The notes below the pieces were generated by a model, which was not told where the DNA came from, made no database searches, and saw only the letters and a program-made list of their open reading frames with translations. This document shows, piece by piece, positions 1 through 6,618 of a stretch of 6,618 bases of DNA. The translations under genes and the position numbers were made by a program. How positions within the stretch are numbered: position 1 is the first letter of the stretch; each line of letters opens with the position of its first letter. This DNA comes from Rhodospirillales bacterium (GTDB lineage Bacteria; Pseudomonadota; Alphaproteobacteria; Acetobacterales; Acetobacteraceae), in assembly GCA_028870815.1 (NCBI GenBank), contig JAGWOU010000101.1, forward strand, positions 1 to 6,618. Direction: 5' to 3'.

Positions 1-1754
1 ATATTGTTGCCGCCATAGAGCTGATCGCTGGCGGTGATGCTGTCATTGGCGCCATACAAAGAGACATTATTGCCACCGGCCAGGGTTAGCACGGCAGAGG
101 AGCCGGTTTGCAGCAGCGAATCCTCGCCACCCAGATTGAACTGGCCGCCCTGCACGGTGAACTGATTCTGCACGCCGCCCGAGCCGGCGGCACCATATTG
201 CCATGGGCTGGCACTGGATATAGTGGATTGCCCGGTGAGGTTGGCGATATTGCCGCCGCCCTCCAATACGAGTGAGGCGTTGCCGCCGCTTATGGTGTTG
301 TTGTTCGAGGTAACGAACAGAGCGGCGCCATTATTCGCGATGATGCTGTTATTCCCAGACCAGATCGAAAGTGTGTCTGCCCCTGATACGGACAGCAAGC
401 CGCCCGTTGTGCTACTGGTGGCAGGGTTGGCGAGCACAGCGAAGAGATTGCCGCTGCCGCCAAGATAAAGTGCGTTATTGGCGTTATAGATGAAACCGGA
501 ATTGCCGCTGCCGGTGACGCTGAGCTGATCATACTCAGCGGCGACGCCGGTAGTGGTGAGATCAACAACGCTGTTCGAGCCAAGAAAGATTGTATTCGGG
601 GAACCCGCCGCGCCACCCAGCGTATCTTGCGTGAGAAACTGGCCGTCGCTCACCGTCACCGTATTGTTGCCCGATGAGAAGTCCAGCTTAGTGCCGCCGC
701 CGATTGTATAGCTATTACCGCCGATGCTGTCGTTGAACGTACCGCCAACGGTGGCGACAATGCTAGTGCCGCCCGAGGTGATATTGACGATGCTGGCACC
801 CGAGCCGGGTGTGGTATCGACAATGCCGGAGGTGCCGGCGTTATAGGTGGTGGAGGACGCAACGACGCTATCGACGGAAACGGTGGAGGCCGGCACCGTG
901 CTGGAGGAACCGCCGCCGGAAAATTGCGAGGTGCTGACCGTATCCTGTGCGCCTGCCACGCTGATTGTTTCGGTTTGGGACTGCGCGGAGATGCTGCTAT
1001 TACCGCCGGCAAGCGTCGCGGAATTGCCATAGCTTTGCAGAGAAACTGAACTGCCGCTGCCGCTGCTCGCCACGGTATTGTTGTTGTTGTAGGTGGTCAC
1101 GCTGGCGCCGGAAGCGGAACCGGTGATGGAAATGGTGGTGCCCGGCGTGGTGTCCTGGCTCGCTTGGTCGGCGCCGGCGAGGAGAGATGTGGGAAGCGTG
1201 GAGCCAGGCCTTGCTTCATCCACCACCGTGGCGTTGCTGCCGGTGACAAGAATGCTCTGCGCATTCGCCGCCACTACCGTATCGTTCGCGCCGGCGACGG
1301 TGAATGCGCCGTTATTCGCGTCGATCAGAACATTGTTGCCGGTGATGAGGAAATTGCCGCCCATATAGATCGCCGAGACGGTGTCGTTGCTGCCGTTGAT
1401 GACAACATTGGATGTTTCGATGCGTTGCTGAGAGCTGAAAAAATTGCCACTGCCGTCGATGGTCACGCCGCCGCCGCTGAAGCCACTATCCTCGATGACG
1501 TTGTAATTTCCCGTCAATAGCAAGGTGTCGCCGCTAACGCCGCCCGTGATGGCTTCTCCCGCCATGAGCGTATCGGACGAACCGCTAATTGTGATGGCGT
1601 TGTTGCCGCCGGTGAGAACGATTCCTATTCCAGAGGCCGCGCTTTGCACCGTATCGGAGCCGCCGTTAATCGTTGGCGATCCGGAAACAATGTCCAGCAC
1701 TTGGCCGCTATAGGAGCCAGACACGCTACCGGTAATAGTGACAACTCCACTCAA
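1..1754 (-). CDS. Repetitive beta-strand-rich, probably secreted protein (5' part, C-terminus beyond the window)
   Basis: One minus-strand frame stays open for 584 codons from a TTG start to the left edge. The product is built of short beta-strand-like units rich in Gly, Asn, Ser, Thr, Val and Ile. A degenerate motif [IV]-x-G-x-x-D-T-[VL] recurs (Asp34, 61, 124 and 158; later VAGAQDTV and GANDSI). A Pro-containing stretch around residues 183-205 separates an N-terminal block from the rest, and DTTPG occurs at 201 and 313. The 584 residues contain no Cys, no His, one Lys and two Arg. This composition and the repeats resemble RTX-like or beta-helix extracellular proteins, but I see no canonical GGxGxDxLx nonapeptide run and no signal peptide. 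Export by a C-terminal (type I) signal is therefore only an inference. The TTG start is chosen for its good Shine-Dalgarno; an in-frame ATG at 1806-1808 would add 18 residues but has no clear ribosome site. Function unknown. Confidence 0.85.
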   Translation of the reverse strand, partial: MSGVVTITGSVSGSYSGQVLDIVSGSPTINGGSDTVQSAASGIGIVLTGGNNAITISGSSDTLMAGEAITGGVSGDTLLLTGNYNVIEDSGFSGGGVTIDGSGNFFSSQQRIETSNVVINGSNDTVSAIYMGGNFLITGNNVLIDANNGAFTVAGANDTVVAANAQSILVTGSNATVVDEARPGSTLPTSLLAGADQASQDTTPGTTISITGSASGASVTTYNNNNTVASSGSGSSVSLQSYGNSATLAGGNSSISAQSQTETISVAGAQDTVSTSQFSGGGSSSTVPASTVSVDSVVASSTTYNAGTSGIVDTTPGSGASIVNITSGGTSIVATVGGTFNDSIGGNSYTIGGGTKLDFSSGNNTVTVSDGQFLTQDTLGGAAGSPNTIFLGSNSVVDLTTTGVAAEYDQLSVTGSGNSGFIYNANNALYLGGSGNLFAVLANPATSSTTGGLLSVSGADTLSIWSGNNSIIANNGAALFVTSNNNTISGGNASLVLEGGGNIANLTGQSTISSASPWQYGAAGSGGVQNQFTVQGGQFNLGGEDSLLQTGSSAVLTLAGGNNVSLYGANDSITASDQLYGGNN

Positions 1755-1760
1755 AGCAGT

Positions 1761-1767
1761 CTCTCCT
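1761..1767 (-). promoter_or_regulatory. Ribosome binding site deciding the TTG start of the repeat protein
   Basis: Read on the minus strand, this is AGGAGAG, six bases before the TTG at 1754. It is the best Shine-Dalgarno match near either candidate start. The ATG at 1808 is preceded by GATAGCCGTCTTG, which has none. This favours TTG but does not exclude the ATG. Confidence 0.55.
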
Positions 1768-2065
1768 ATTTTCAGAACGGCGAAGAACCCTAAGGACGGC
1801 TGCCTCATCAAGACGGCTATCGCACGAGCAATTGATTAGCGGACAAACGGAGATAAGTCAGCAGCATTATGCACGTTTAGCGTGTGGTTGGAAGTAGTGG
1901 TGGTCAAGCTTAACAATTGTCTAAAAATGCAAATATTTTTAAGGTTTGCTTTTTTAAACAAGAAAATTTTGAAGTTTTTCGTTGGTTTTCGTGGTTAAGA
2001 AGAATCCTGCAATTCTCTAATATAAAATAGTCGTATTATAAAAATGACGAAAATACCTAAATTTC

Positions 2066-2096
2066 TCCGAATTTTATCCGAGGTGTTCGAATTTTA
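2066..2096. repeat. Short direct repeat, possible operator
   Basis: CGAATTTTA occurs at 2068-2076 and again at 2088-2096, exactly 20 bp apart (about two helical turns). TCCGA also appears at 2066 and 2077, and TTCGA at 2086. Same-face spacing upstream of the adenosyltransferase operon is compatible with a regulator site. In DNA this AT-rich, chance remains a fair explanation. Confidence 0.3.
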
Positions 2097-2225
2097 CTTT
2101 TGTTTTGGAGTTAAATTACTAAATTGTAATTAAAATTCCAGTATTTTGATGGTGGCGGACACTCCTAATACAGGATTTTTCAGGGGTCTCTTGCCGATAT
2201 TTATGGGACATGGTGCATTTCACGC

Positions 2226-2801
2226 ATGGTGAAGCTGGACAAAATTTATACCCGGGGCGGTGATCACGGTGAAACCTCGCTGGGGGATGGCACAAGGGTG
2301 GCGAAATCCGCTGCCAGGGTTGTGGCGCTTGGGGAGGTGGACGAGGCCAACGCCGCGATCGGTTTAGCCAGGTTTGACGCCGAAACACATGCGGATGCGA
2401 TTCTAATTCGTATCCAAAACGATCTATTCGATCTCGGCGCGGATCTCTGCACGCCGATCAAGGATAGTGAGGGAGCCCCAGCCTTGCGGATCGTGCAATC
2501 GCAGGTCGACTGGCTGGAGCAGCGGATCGACGACATCACCACGGCGCTTCCGCCGCTTGCCTCTTTCATATTGCCTGCGGGCAGTCCGGCCGCAGCGCGG
2601 CTGCATTTCGCCCGCACCGTTGTCCGGCGGGCTGAGCGCGCTGTCGTGCATCTTCTGGAAATGCCTGACGAGGCGGTGAACCGGCTGGTGCTAATCTACC
2701 TGAACCGGCTTTCGGACTTGCTGTTCGTGCTGGCCCGCGCGGCCAATGGCATGGGTGAGGTGGATGTACTCTGGGTGCCAGCCGCGAACCGTAATGGGTG
2801 A
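2226..2801 (+). CDS. pduO: PduO-type cob(I)alamin (corrinoid) adenosyltransferase
   Basis: A 191-residue protein, the usual length for PduO-type ATP:cob(I)alamin adenosyltransferases. These trimeric helix-bundle enzymes move the adenosyl group of ATP to Co(I) corrinoid to make adenosylcobalamin in the cytoplasm. The N-terminal ATP-binding signature is present (KIYTRGGDHGETSLGDG, residues 6-22), followed by the VDEANAAIG helix. The R-x(3)-RRAER helix (Arg130, Arg134, Arg135, Arg138) and the C-terminal NRLSDLLF motif (Asn160-Phe167) are also intact. It is not the unrelated CobA/CobO P-loop type. The start fits the family N-terminus MVKLxKIYTR, but no clear Shine-Dalgarno precedes it. Its last 8 nt overlap the kinase gene. 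No B12-dependent enzyme or cobalamin biosynthesis gene is visible nearby, so whether it serves salvage or de novo synthesis cannot be told. Confidence 0.93.
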   Translation: MVKLDKIYTRGGDHGETSLGDGTRVAKSAARVVALGEVDEANAAIGLARFDAETHADAILIRIQNDLFDLGADLCTPIKDSEGAPALRIVQSQVDWLEQRIDDITTALPPLASFILPAGSPAAARLHFARTVVRRAERAVVHLLEMPDEAVNRLVLIYLNRLSDLLFVLARAANGMGEVDVLWVPAANRNG

Positions 2802-4467
2802 ACCGGCGGTGACCGGATGGTCCATCTCCGCCGGATTCGCGGCAGACGGCGAGGCGGGGGCACGGAGTTTTTTCGCGCTTTATGAAGGAGAAAATTTCGG
2901 CGCACCGGAGCGTGGGGCCTTGGCCGTCATCTCCTCTGCCCATGCGGATGGGCGGGCGGATGCCGCAGGGGCGTGCGCGGCAGTGCAGAGTGCCGCGCAT
3001 ACTTTCGCGGAGGGGTATTTCGGCGCCCGGCGCACTTTGTCGCCCGGCAAGGCGGCAGCTTCGGCGCTGGCTTCGGTGAACCGATGGCTGGCAGGGCAGA
3101 TGCAGGGCGCCGCGCTGGTCTCGCTATCGGCCCTCTTGTTTCAGGATCGGCGGATTGGGCTTGTGCAACTGGGTGCCTGCCAGATGTACAGGCTGCGCGG
3201 CGCCGGGCTCACGCCGCTCATGCACCCGCATATTTATCCAGCGGAACCGGCGCCGTTCATGCCAGCCCGGGCTTTAGGGCTGGACGCAGAGCTGGCGCTT
3301 GATTTGGACGAAACGGAGGCTGAGGCGGGGGATGTTTATCTGCTCATCGCCGGGTTGACAGCCGTGGAGGGGGTGTACCACGCCTTGCTGCCGCTGCTCG
3401 GGCAAGCCGGAGACGACAGTCTGGCCAATGCCGCTCTGGCTGCGTTGGGCGGGCTGCCTGCATCAGGCAAATCCGTGATGGCGCTGCGCGTGCAGGCCTT
3501 GCCCAAAGCGGAACCAGACGCCCTGGCCCGCGCGGCGTTGGCGCATTTGCCTATTCGTCCTGCCCCGCGCGAAGGCGATGTATGGGATGGCTTCGATATC
3601 GGCGCCACTTTGTTCAGGGGGCGCTACACCATGCTGGTGGCGGCGCGGGACAAGCATAGCGGTCAGGATGTGGCGTTGAAAATTCCGCTGCCCTCCATGT
3701 TGCAGGATGAGGTGTTCACCGCTGGGTTCATGCGTGAGGCATGGATCGGCACGGCGGTGCGCAGCCACAGCGTGGTGCAATATCTCGAACTGCCGCCGGA
3801 GCGGCGCAGCGCACTGTATCTCGTGATGCCGCTCTACCATGGTGAGACGCTGGAAAAACGCCTGAACCATGCGCCGCCGATGAACCTGCCGGAAGGCATG
3901 GGTATCGCCTTCCGGCTATGCGAGGCTGTGCAGGACCTGGCTGCGATCGAGGTGGTGCACCGGGATTTGAAGCCGGACAATGTGATGCTGGTGGAGACAG
4001 GGGAGGTTCGGTTGCTGGACCTTGGCCTGGCCTATCTGCCGGGAATTGACGCAGCCAATGCGGCGCGGCCGGGAGGCACAATACGCTATATGGCCCCGGA
4101 ATTGCTAAAGGGCGCGGCGGCCAGCGCCCGCACCGAGGTTTATGCACTAGCGGTGACTTTCTACCGCATGTTTTCGGGCGGTGCCTTTCCCTATGGGCAG
4201 TATGAGAAGCGGCCATTAGCCCGCGTACGGCCCGATTTGCCAAGCTGGCTCGGCGAGGCGCTGGCCAAGGGTTTGGCCCCGCGCCCCGAAGACCGCTTCG
4301 CCGATGCCGGGGCATTTGCACAGGCTTTACAAATTGGTCTCGCCGATGGGCGGGATGCTGCGCCCCGGCGAAGATACCTTGCCTTCACCAGCTTGCAGCT
4401 TTGGCGGGGGTTGGCTGTGCTGTTCGCCATTTTATTCGTGCTGGCCTTGCTGCGGACGATCAAATGA
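2794..4467 (+). CDS. Tail-anchored Ser/Thr protein kinase fused to a degenerate PP2C-like domain
   Basis: A 557-residue two-domain protein. Residues about 10-235 match the layout of the PP2C half of bifunctional kinase/phosphatases (HADG at 50-53, LGACQMYRL at 126-134), but most metal ligands are gone. The usual NQD/ED site reads ARSF (23-26), GDS reads GAC (127-129), TDG reads IAG (185-187), and the late DDN reads SGK (224-226); only Asp52 remains. Residues about 265-525 are a Hanks-type kinase: VALK Lys296, likely helix-C Glu315, HRDLKPDN (389-396, Asp391 catalytic), DLG (409-411) and APE (434-436). The glycine loop is degenerate (one Gly at 276), and the usual subdomain IX Asp is Glu448. 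A final hydrophobic helix (about 536-553) followed by RTIK suggests a C-terminal membrane anchor with the domains in the cytoplasm. ATG 2794 is preferred over ATG 2746 because it overlaps the upstream stop by only 8 nt, implying coupling. Substrate unknown. Confidence 0.88.
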   Translation: MGEPAVTGWSISAGFAADGEAGARSFFALYEGENFGAPERGALAVISSAHADGRADAAGACAAVQSAAHTFAEGYFGARRTLSPGKAAASALASVNRWLAGQMQGAALVSLSALLFQDRRIGLVQLGACQMYRLRGAGLTPLMHPHIYPAEPAPFMPARALGLDAELALDLDETEAEAGDVYLLIAGLTAVEGVYHALLPLLGQAGDDSLANAALAALGGLPASGKSVMALRVQALPKAEPDALARAALAHLPIRPAPREGDVWDGFDIGATLFRGRYTMLVAARDKHSGQDVALKIPLPSMLQDEVFTAGFMREAWIGTAVRSHSVVQYLELPPERRSALYLVMPLYHGETLEKRLNHAPPMNLPEGMGIAFRLCEAVQDLAAIEVVHRDLKPDNVMLVETGEVRLLDLGLAYLPGIDAANAARPGGTIRYMAPELLKGAAASARTEVYALAVTFYRMFSGGAFPYGQYEKRPLARVRPDLPSWLGEALAKGLAPRPEDRFADAGAFAQALQIGLADGRDAAPRRRYLAFTSLQLWRGLAVLFAILFVLALLRTIK

Positions 4468-5300
4468 TCCGCGTGCTCTATATGAGCGATCTGCATATCG
4501 AGATGGAGCGCGTAAAGCGCGGCCCGCTGGATGTGCTGCTGCGCAAACCGCCGCCGGAGGCAAAACCCTCGCTGAAGGATATGCCGCCGCCTGATCTTAT
4601 CGTGCTGGCGGGTGATATTCATAATGGCGTGCTCAGCGTTGCTTATGCCGATGGCCTGGCCAAGCGCTTTGGCGCGCAGGTGGCGTTGGTGGCGGGAAAC
4701 CACGAGTTCTACTTCAATAATCTGCCCGAGGCGCAAGAGCGGATGGCCGCGGCGGCCGCCGCCACCCAAGGCCGGGTGAGGGTTTTGGATAACGAGATGT
4801 TCACCATGGACCATGGGGGCCAGCGCCTGCATGTGCTGGGCAGCACACTATGGACCGATTTCAGCTTGAACCAAGAATGCACTGTTTCCAGCGCCTATGC
4901 GGGAGAGCGGATGAATGACTACAAGCTGATTGATGACGGCACCCAACGCCTGCGGCCGGAAATGACGCTGAAGCGGCATTTCGCCGCCCGCGCCTGGCTT
5001 CATACTACCTTGGGCCGGCTGAAGGCGGATGACCCGCTCACGCCAAAGCTGATCATAACGCATCACGCGCCTGCCGCCGCGTTTCTGGGCAGGCGGCAGG
5101 GGGCCATCGCGCCTGCCTACGCCTCGGACCTTTTGCCGGAATTCGAGCCGTATGCCCCGGCTTTCTGGGTGCATGGCCACACCCATCACCGGCATGAAAC
5201 ATTCACTCACGGCTTATGGGTCGTTTCCGCGCCGCGCGGCTATGCGCGGGAGCAGATGGGCAAGGCAGCGGCGTATCAGCCGGGCATATTGGAAATTTAG
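4464..5300 (+). CDS. Calcineurin-like metallophosphoesterase
   Basis: A 278-residue protein of the two-metal calcineurin-like phosphoesterase fold, with the ligand motifs in order: SDLH (Asp9, His11), GDIHNG (Asp51), GNHE (Asn79, His80), HH (200-201) and GHTH (His239, His241). No signal peptide or membrane segment is seen, so it is probably cytoplasmic. The family hydrolyses phosphomonoesters or phosphodiesters ranging from proteins to nucleotides, and nothing here fixes the substrate. The start ATG overlaps the kinase TGA as ATGA with no Shine-Dalgarno, indicating translational coupling. An ATG 63 nt upstream lies inside the kinase gene and would add a tail unlike the family, which begins just before the D-x-H motif. 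Dephosphorylating products of the adjacent kinase is possible, but that is inference from position only. Confidence 0.9.
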   Translation: MIRVLYMSDLHIEMERVKRGPLDVLLRKPPPEAKPSLKDMPPPDLIVLAGDIHNGVLSVAYADGLAKRFGAQVALVAGNHEFYFNNLPEAQERMAAAAAATQGRVRVLDNEMFTMDHGGQRLHVLGSTLWTDFSLNQECTVSSAYAGERMNDYKLIDDGTQRLRPEMTLKRHFAARAWLHTTLGRLKADDPLTPKLIITHHAPAAAFLGRRQGAIAPAYASDLLPEFEPYAPAFWVHGHTHHRHETFTHGLWVVSAPRGYAREQMGKAAAYQPGILEI

Positions 5301-5330
5301 CTGCAGGAAGCGCGGGTGCGCGGGCCGGAA

Positions 5331-5358
5331 TTGACAAGGATAAAGTTCTTGTGCATCA
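5331..5358 (+). promoter_or_regulatory. Candidate soxB promoter with imperfect inverted repeat
   Basis: TTGACA (5331-5336) is a perfect -35 consensus in the 91-base gap before soxB. The best-placed -10, GCATCA (5353-5358, 16-base spacer), is poor; TATTTA at 5362-5367 is closer to consensus but 25 bases away. An imperfect inverted repeat, ACAAGGA (5334-5340) against TTCTTGT (5346-5352), six of seven pairs matching and centred near 5343, overlaps the -35 and spacer. It could be an operator. No rho-independent terminator for the upstream operon is seen: GCGC/GCGC near 5310 lacks a T run. Confidence 0.25.
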
Positions 5359-5391
5359 CTCTATTTAACTCACAGGAATTTTTTGTCGCTA

Positions 5392-6618
5392 ATGAGGTAT
5401 TCCGCCTTCTCTGTTCTCACCCAGGCTTTGCGCGGCCATACGGGCTGGAAACCGGCCTGGCGCAAGGCGGAACCTGCCCCTTCCTATGATGTGGTGATCA
5501 TCGGCGGCGGGGGTGGCGGGCTCTCAACCGCCCATTACCTCGCCAAGAACCACCCGGAGGTGGGGCGCATTGCGGTGCTGGAGAAAGGCTGGCTGGGCAG
5601 CGGCAATATTGGCCGCAACACCACCATCATCCGTTCCAACTATCTGCTGCCGGGCAATGAGCCTTTCTACGAATTTTCCATGAAGCTGTGGGAAGGGCTG
5701 GAGCAGGACCTCAATTACAACGCGATGGTGAGCCAGCGCGGCATCTATAATCTCTATCATTCGGATGCGCAGCGCGATGCCTATGCCCGGCGCGGCAATT
5801 CCATGCTGCTGCATGGCGCGGGTGCGGAACTGCTGGACCGCGCGCAGCTGCGCAAGGAAATCCCGTATCTGAATTATGACAATGCGCGGTTTCCTGTGCA
5901 GGGGGCGCTGGTGCAGCGCCGTGCCGGCACTGCCCGGCACGATGCCGTGGCCTGGGGCTATGCCCGCGCCGCCGACCAGCGCGGGGTGGATATCATCGAG
6001 AATTGCGAAGTGACCGGCATCTTGCAGGAAAGCGGCAAGGTGACCGGGGTGGAGACAACACGCGGCACCATTCGCGCCGGCAAGGTGGCGATGGCGGTGG
6101 CGGGCGCGTCCTCTTTGTTGGCGGCGAAGGCAGGGTTGCGCCTGCCGATTGAGAGCCATGTATTGCAGGCTTTCGTAACCGAAGGGCTGAAGCCGCTGAT
6201 TGACACCGTGATTACCTTCGGTGCCGGGCATTTCTATATTTCGCAGTCGGACAAAGGTGGTTTGGTGTTTGGCGGGGATATTGACGGCTATAATTCCTAC
6301 GCTCAGCGCGGCAATCTGCCGGTTGTCGAGGATGTGTGCGAGGGCGGCATGGCGCTGATGCCGATGATCGGCCGCGCGCGGCTGCTGCGTAGCTGGGGCG
6401 GGCTGATGGATATGTCCATGGATGGCTCGCCGATTATCGACAAGACGCCGGTGGAAAATCTCTTTTTAAACGCCGGCTGGTGTTATGGCGGCTTCAAGGC
6501 GACACCGGCCTCGGGCTTCTGCTTCGCGCATCTGATCGCGCGCGGGGCGCCGCATGAGGTCGCTGGCGCCTACCGGCTGGCGCGCTTCGCCGAGGGCAAA
6601 TTGATCGACGAAAAGGGA
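5392..6618 (+). CDS. soxB: Sarcosine oxidase beta subunit (3' end beyond the window)
   Basis: Codons 1-409 of a protein normally about 415-420 residues long, so only the extreme C-terminus is missing. SoxB is the catalytic flavoprotein subunit of cytoplasmic heterotetrameric sarcosine oxidase, which oxidatively demethylates sarcosine to glycine with tetrahydrofolate as C1 acceptor. The N-terminus MRYSAFSVL and the strongly conserved blocks are present: the FAD dinucleotide-binding DVVIIGGGGGGL (33-44) ending at Glu64, then RNTTIIRSNYLLPGNEPFYE, GGDIDGYNSYAQRGNLP, SWGGLMDMSMDGSPIID and GWCYGGFKATPASG. His183 in the ARHDAVAWG segment is the probable covalent FMN site, by analogy with Corynebacterium SoxB. 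One small oddity is Gly where SoxB usually has His in the GGGGHGL loop. The AGGA at 5374-5377 lies 14 bases before the ATG, rather far for a ribosome site. SoxD, soxA and soxG are expected downstream but not visible. Confidence 0.95.
   Translation, partial: MRYSAFSVLTQALRGHTGWKPAWRKAEPAPSYDVVIIGGGGGGLSTAHYLAKNHPEVGRIAVLEKGWLGSGNIGRNTTIIRSNYLLPGNEPFYEFSMKLWEGLEQDLNYNAMVSQRGIYNLYHSDAQRDAYARRGNSMLLHGAGAELLDRAQLRKEIPYLNYDNARFPVQGALVQRRAGTARHDAVAWGYARAADQRGVDIIENCEVTGILQESGKVTGVETTRGTIRAGKVAMAVAGASSLLAAKAGLRLPIESHVLQAFVTEGLKPLIDTVITFGAGHFYISQSDKGGLVFGGDIDGYNSYAQRGNLPVVEDVCEGGMALMPMIGRARLLRSWGGLMDMSMDGSPIIDKTPVENLFLNAGWCYGGFKATPASGFCFAHLIARGAPHEVAGAYRLARFAEGKLIDEKG

Larger units (their letters stand above)
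1755..2225. other. AT-rich divergent intergenic region
   Basis: No gene is supported here. Composition falls sharply against the GC-rich flanking genes: 1921-1980 has 12 G/C in 60 bases and 2041-2100 has 18 in 60. The stretch should hold the promoters of both the leftward repeat protein and the rightward adenosyltransferase operon. Leftward candidates are a CATAAT -10 (plus-strand 1866-1871) with TTCCAA (1888-1893) 16 bases upstream, or a TTGACC (1901-1906) with no good -10. Rightward candidates are TTGGAG (2105-2110) with TAAAAT (2131-2136) at a long 20-base spacing. All are weak, and AT-rich DNA throws up such hexamers by chance. AAAAAT/ATTTTT (1923-1940) could form an AT-only stem. I saw no cobalamin riboswitch B12-box upstream of the adenosyltransferase. 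Confidence 0.6.

Noticed and set aside
223..1713. Several plus-strand open frames opposite the repeat protein gene.
   Set aside because: They are fragmentary shadows: the minus-strand frame is continuous over the whole region, with coherent repeats, while the plus-strand translations show no recognisable domain.
2150..2225. A possible cobalamin riboswitch leader before the adenosyltransferase.
   Set aside because: No B12-box-like sequence or long multi-helix leader could be found in the bases before the start.
2203..2232. A 9-codon upstream ORF (MGHGAFHAW) whose stop overlaps the adenosyltransferase start.
   Set aside because: It has no Shine-Dalgarno, no regulatory amino-acid run and no attenuator-like hairpins. 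Such short ORFs are expected by chance.
5301..5330. GCGC-GGGT-GCGC as a terminator after the metallophosphoesterase gene.
   Set aside because: The stem is only four pairs, and no run of T follows.
5524..6231. A 235-codon minus-strand frame inside soxB.
   Set aside because: It is antisense to a strongly conserved SoxB coding frame, and its His/Arg/Gln/Ala-rich translation is typical of an antisense shadow in GC-rich DNA.

Overview
The window looks like a piece of an alphaproteobacterial chromosome, most likely from the Acetobacteraceae or a related acid-tolerant lineage. The clues are moderately high-GC coding DNA, a sarcosine oxidase beta subunit of alphaproteobacterial style, and a low-charge Gly/Asn/Ser/Thr repeat protein of a kind common there. 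This placement comes from recognising proteins, not from a search. No RNA gene, IS element, CRISPR array or integration site was found.

Layout: (1) 1-1754, minus strand: the N-terminal 584 codons of a very repetitive, beta-strand-rich, probably extracellular protein that runs off the left edge. (2) 1755-2225: a strongly AT-rich divergent intergenic region with a 20-bp-spaced direct repeat. (3) 2226-5300, plus strand: three overlapping genes that look like one operon. They encode a PduO-type cob(I)alamin adenosyltransferase, a tail-anchored Ser/Thr kinase fused to a degenerate PP2C-like domain, and a calcineurin-like metallophosphoesterase. The junctions overlap by 8 nt and 4 nt (ATGA), which suggests translational coupling. 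(4) 5301-5391: a short gap with a TTGACA element and an imperfect inverted repeat. (5) 5392-6618, plus strand: soxB, the flavoprotein beta subunit of heterotetrameric sarcosine oxidase, open to the right edge; the other sox subunits probably lie beyond it.

How the genes may work together: the operon pairs a B12-cofactor enzyme with a membrane-tethered kinase and a phosphoesterase. The kinase half keeps its catalytic residues, while the PP2C half has lost nearly all metal-binding aspartates. A kinase with a pseudophosphatase regulatory domain, possibly opposed by the neighbouring phosphoesterase, is the most interesting inference here, but no target is visible. The repeat protein and soxB appear to be separate transcription units.
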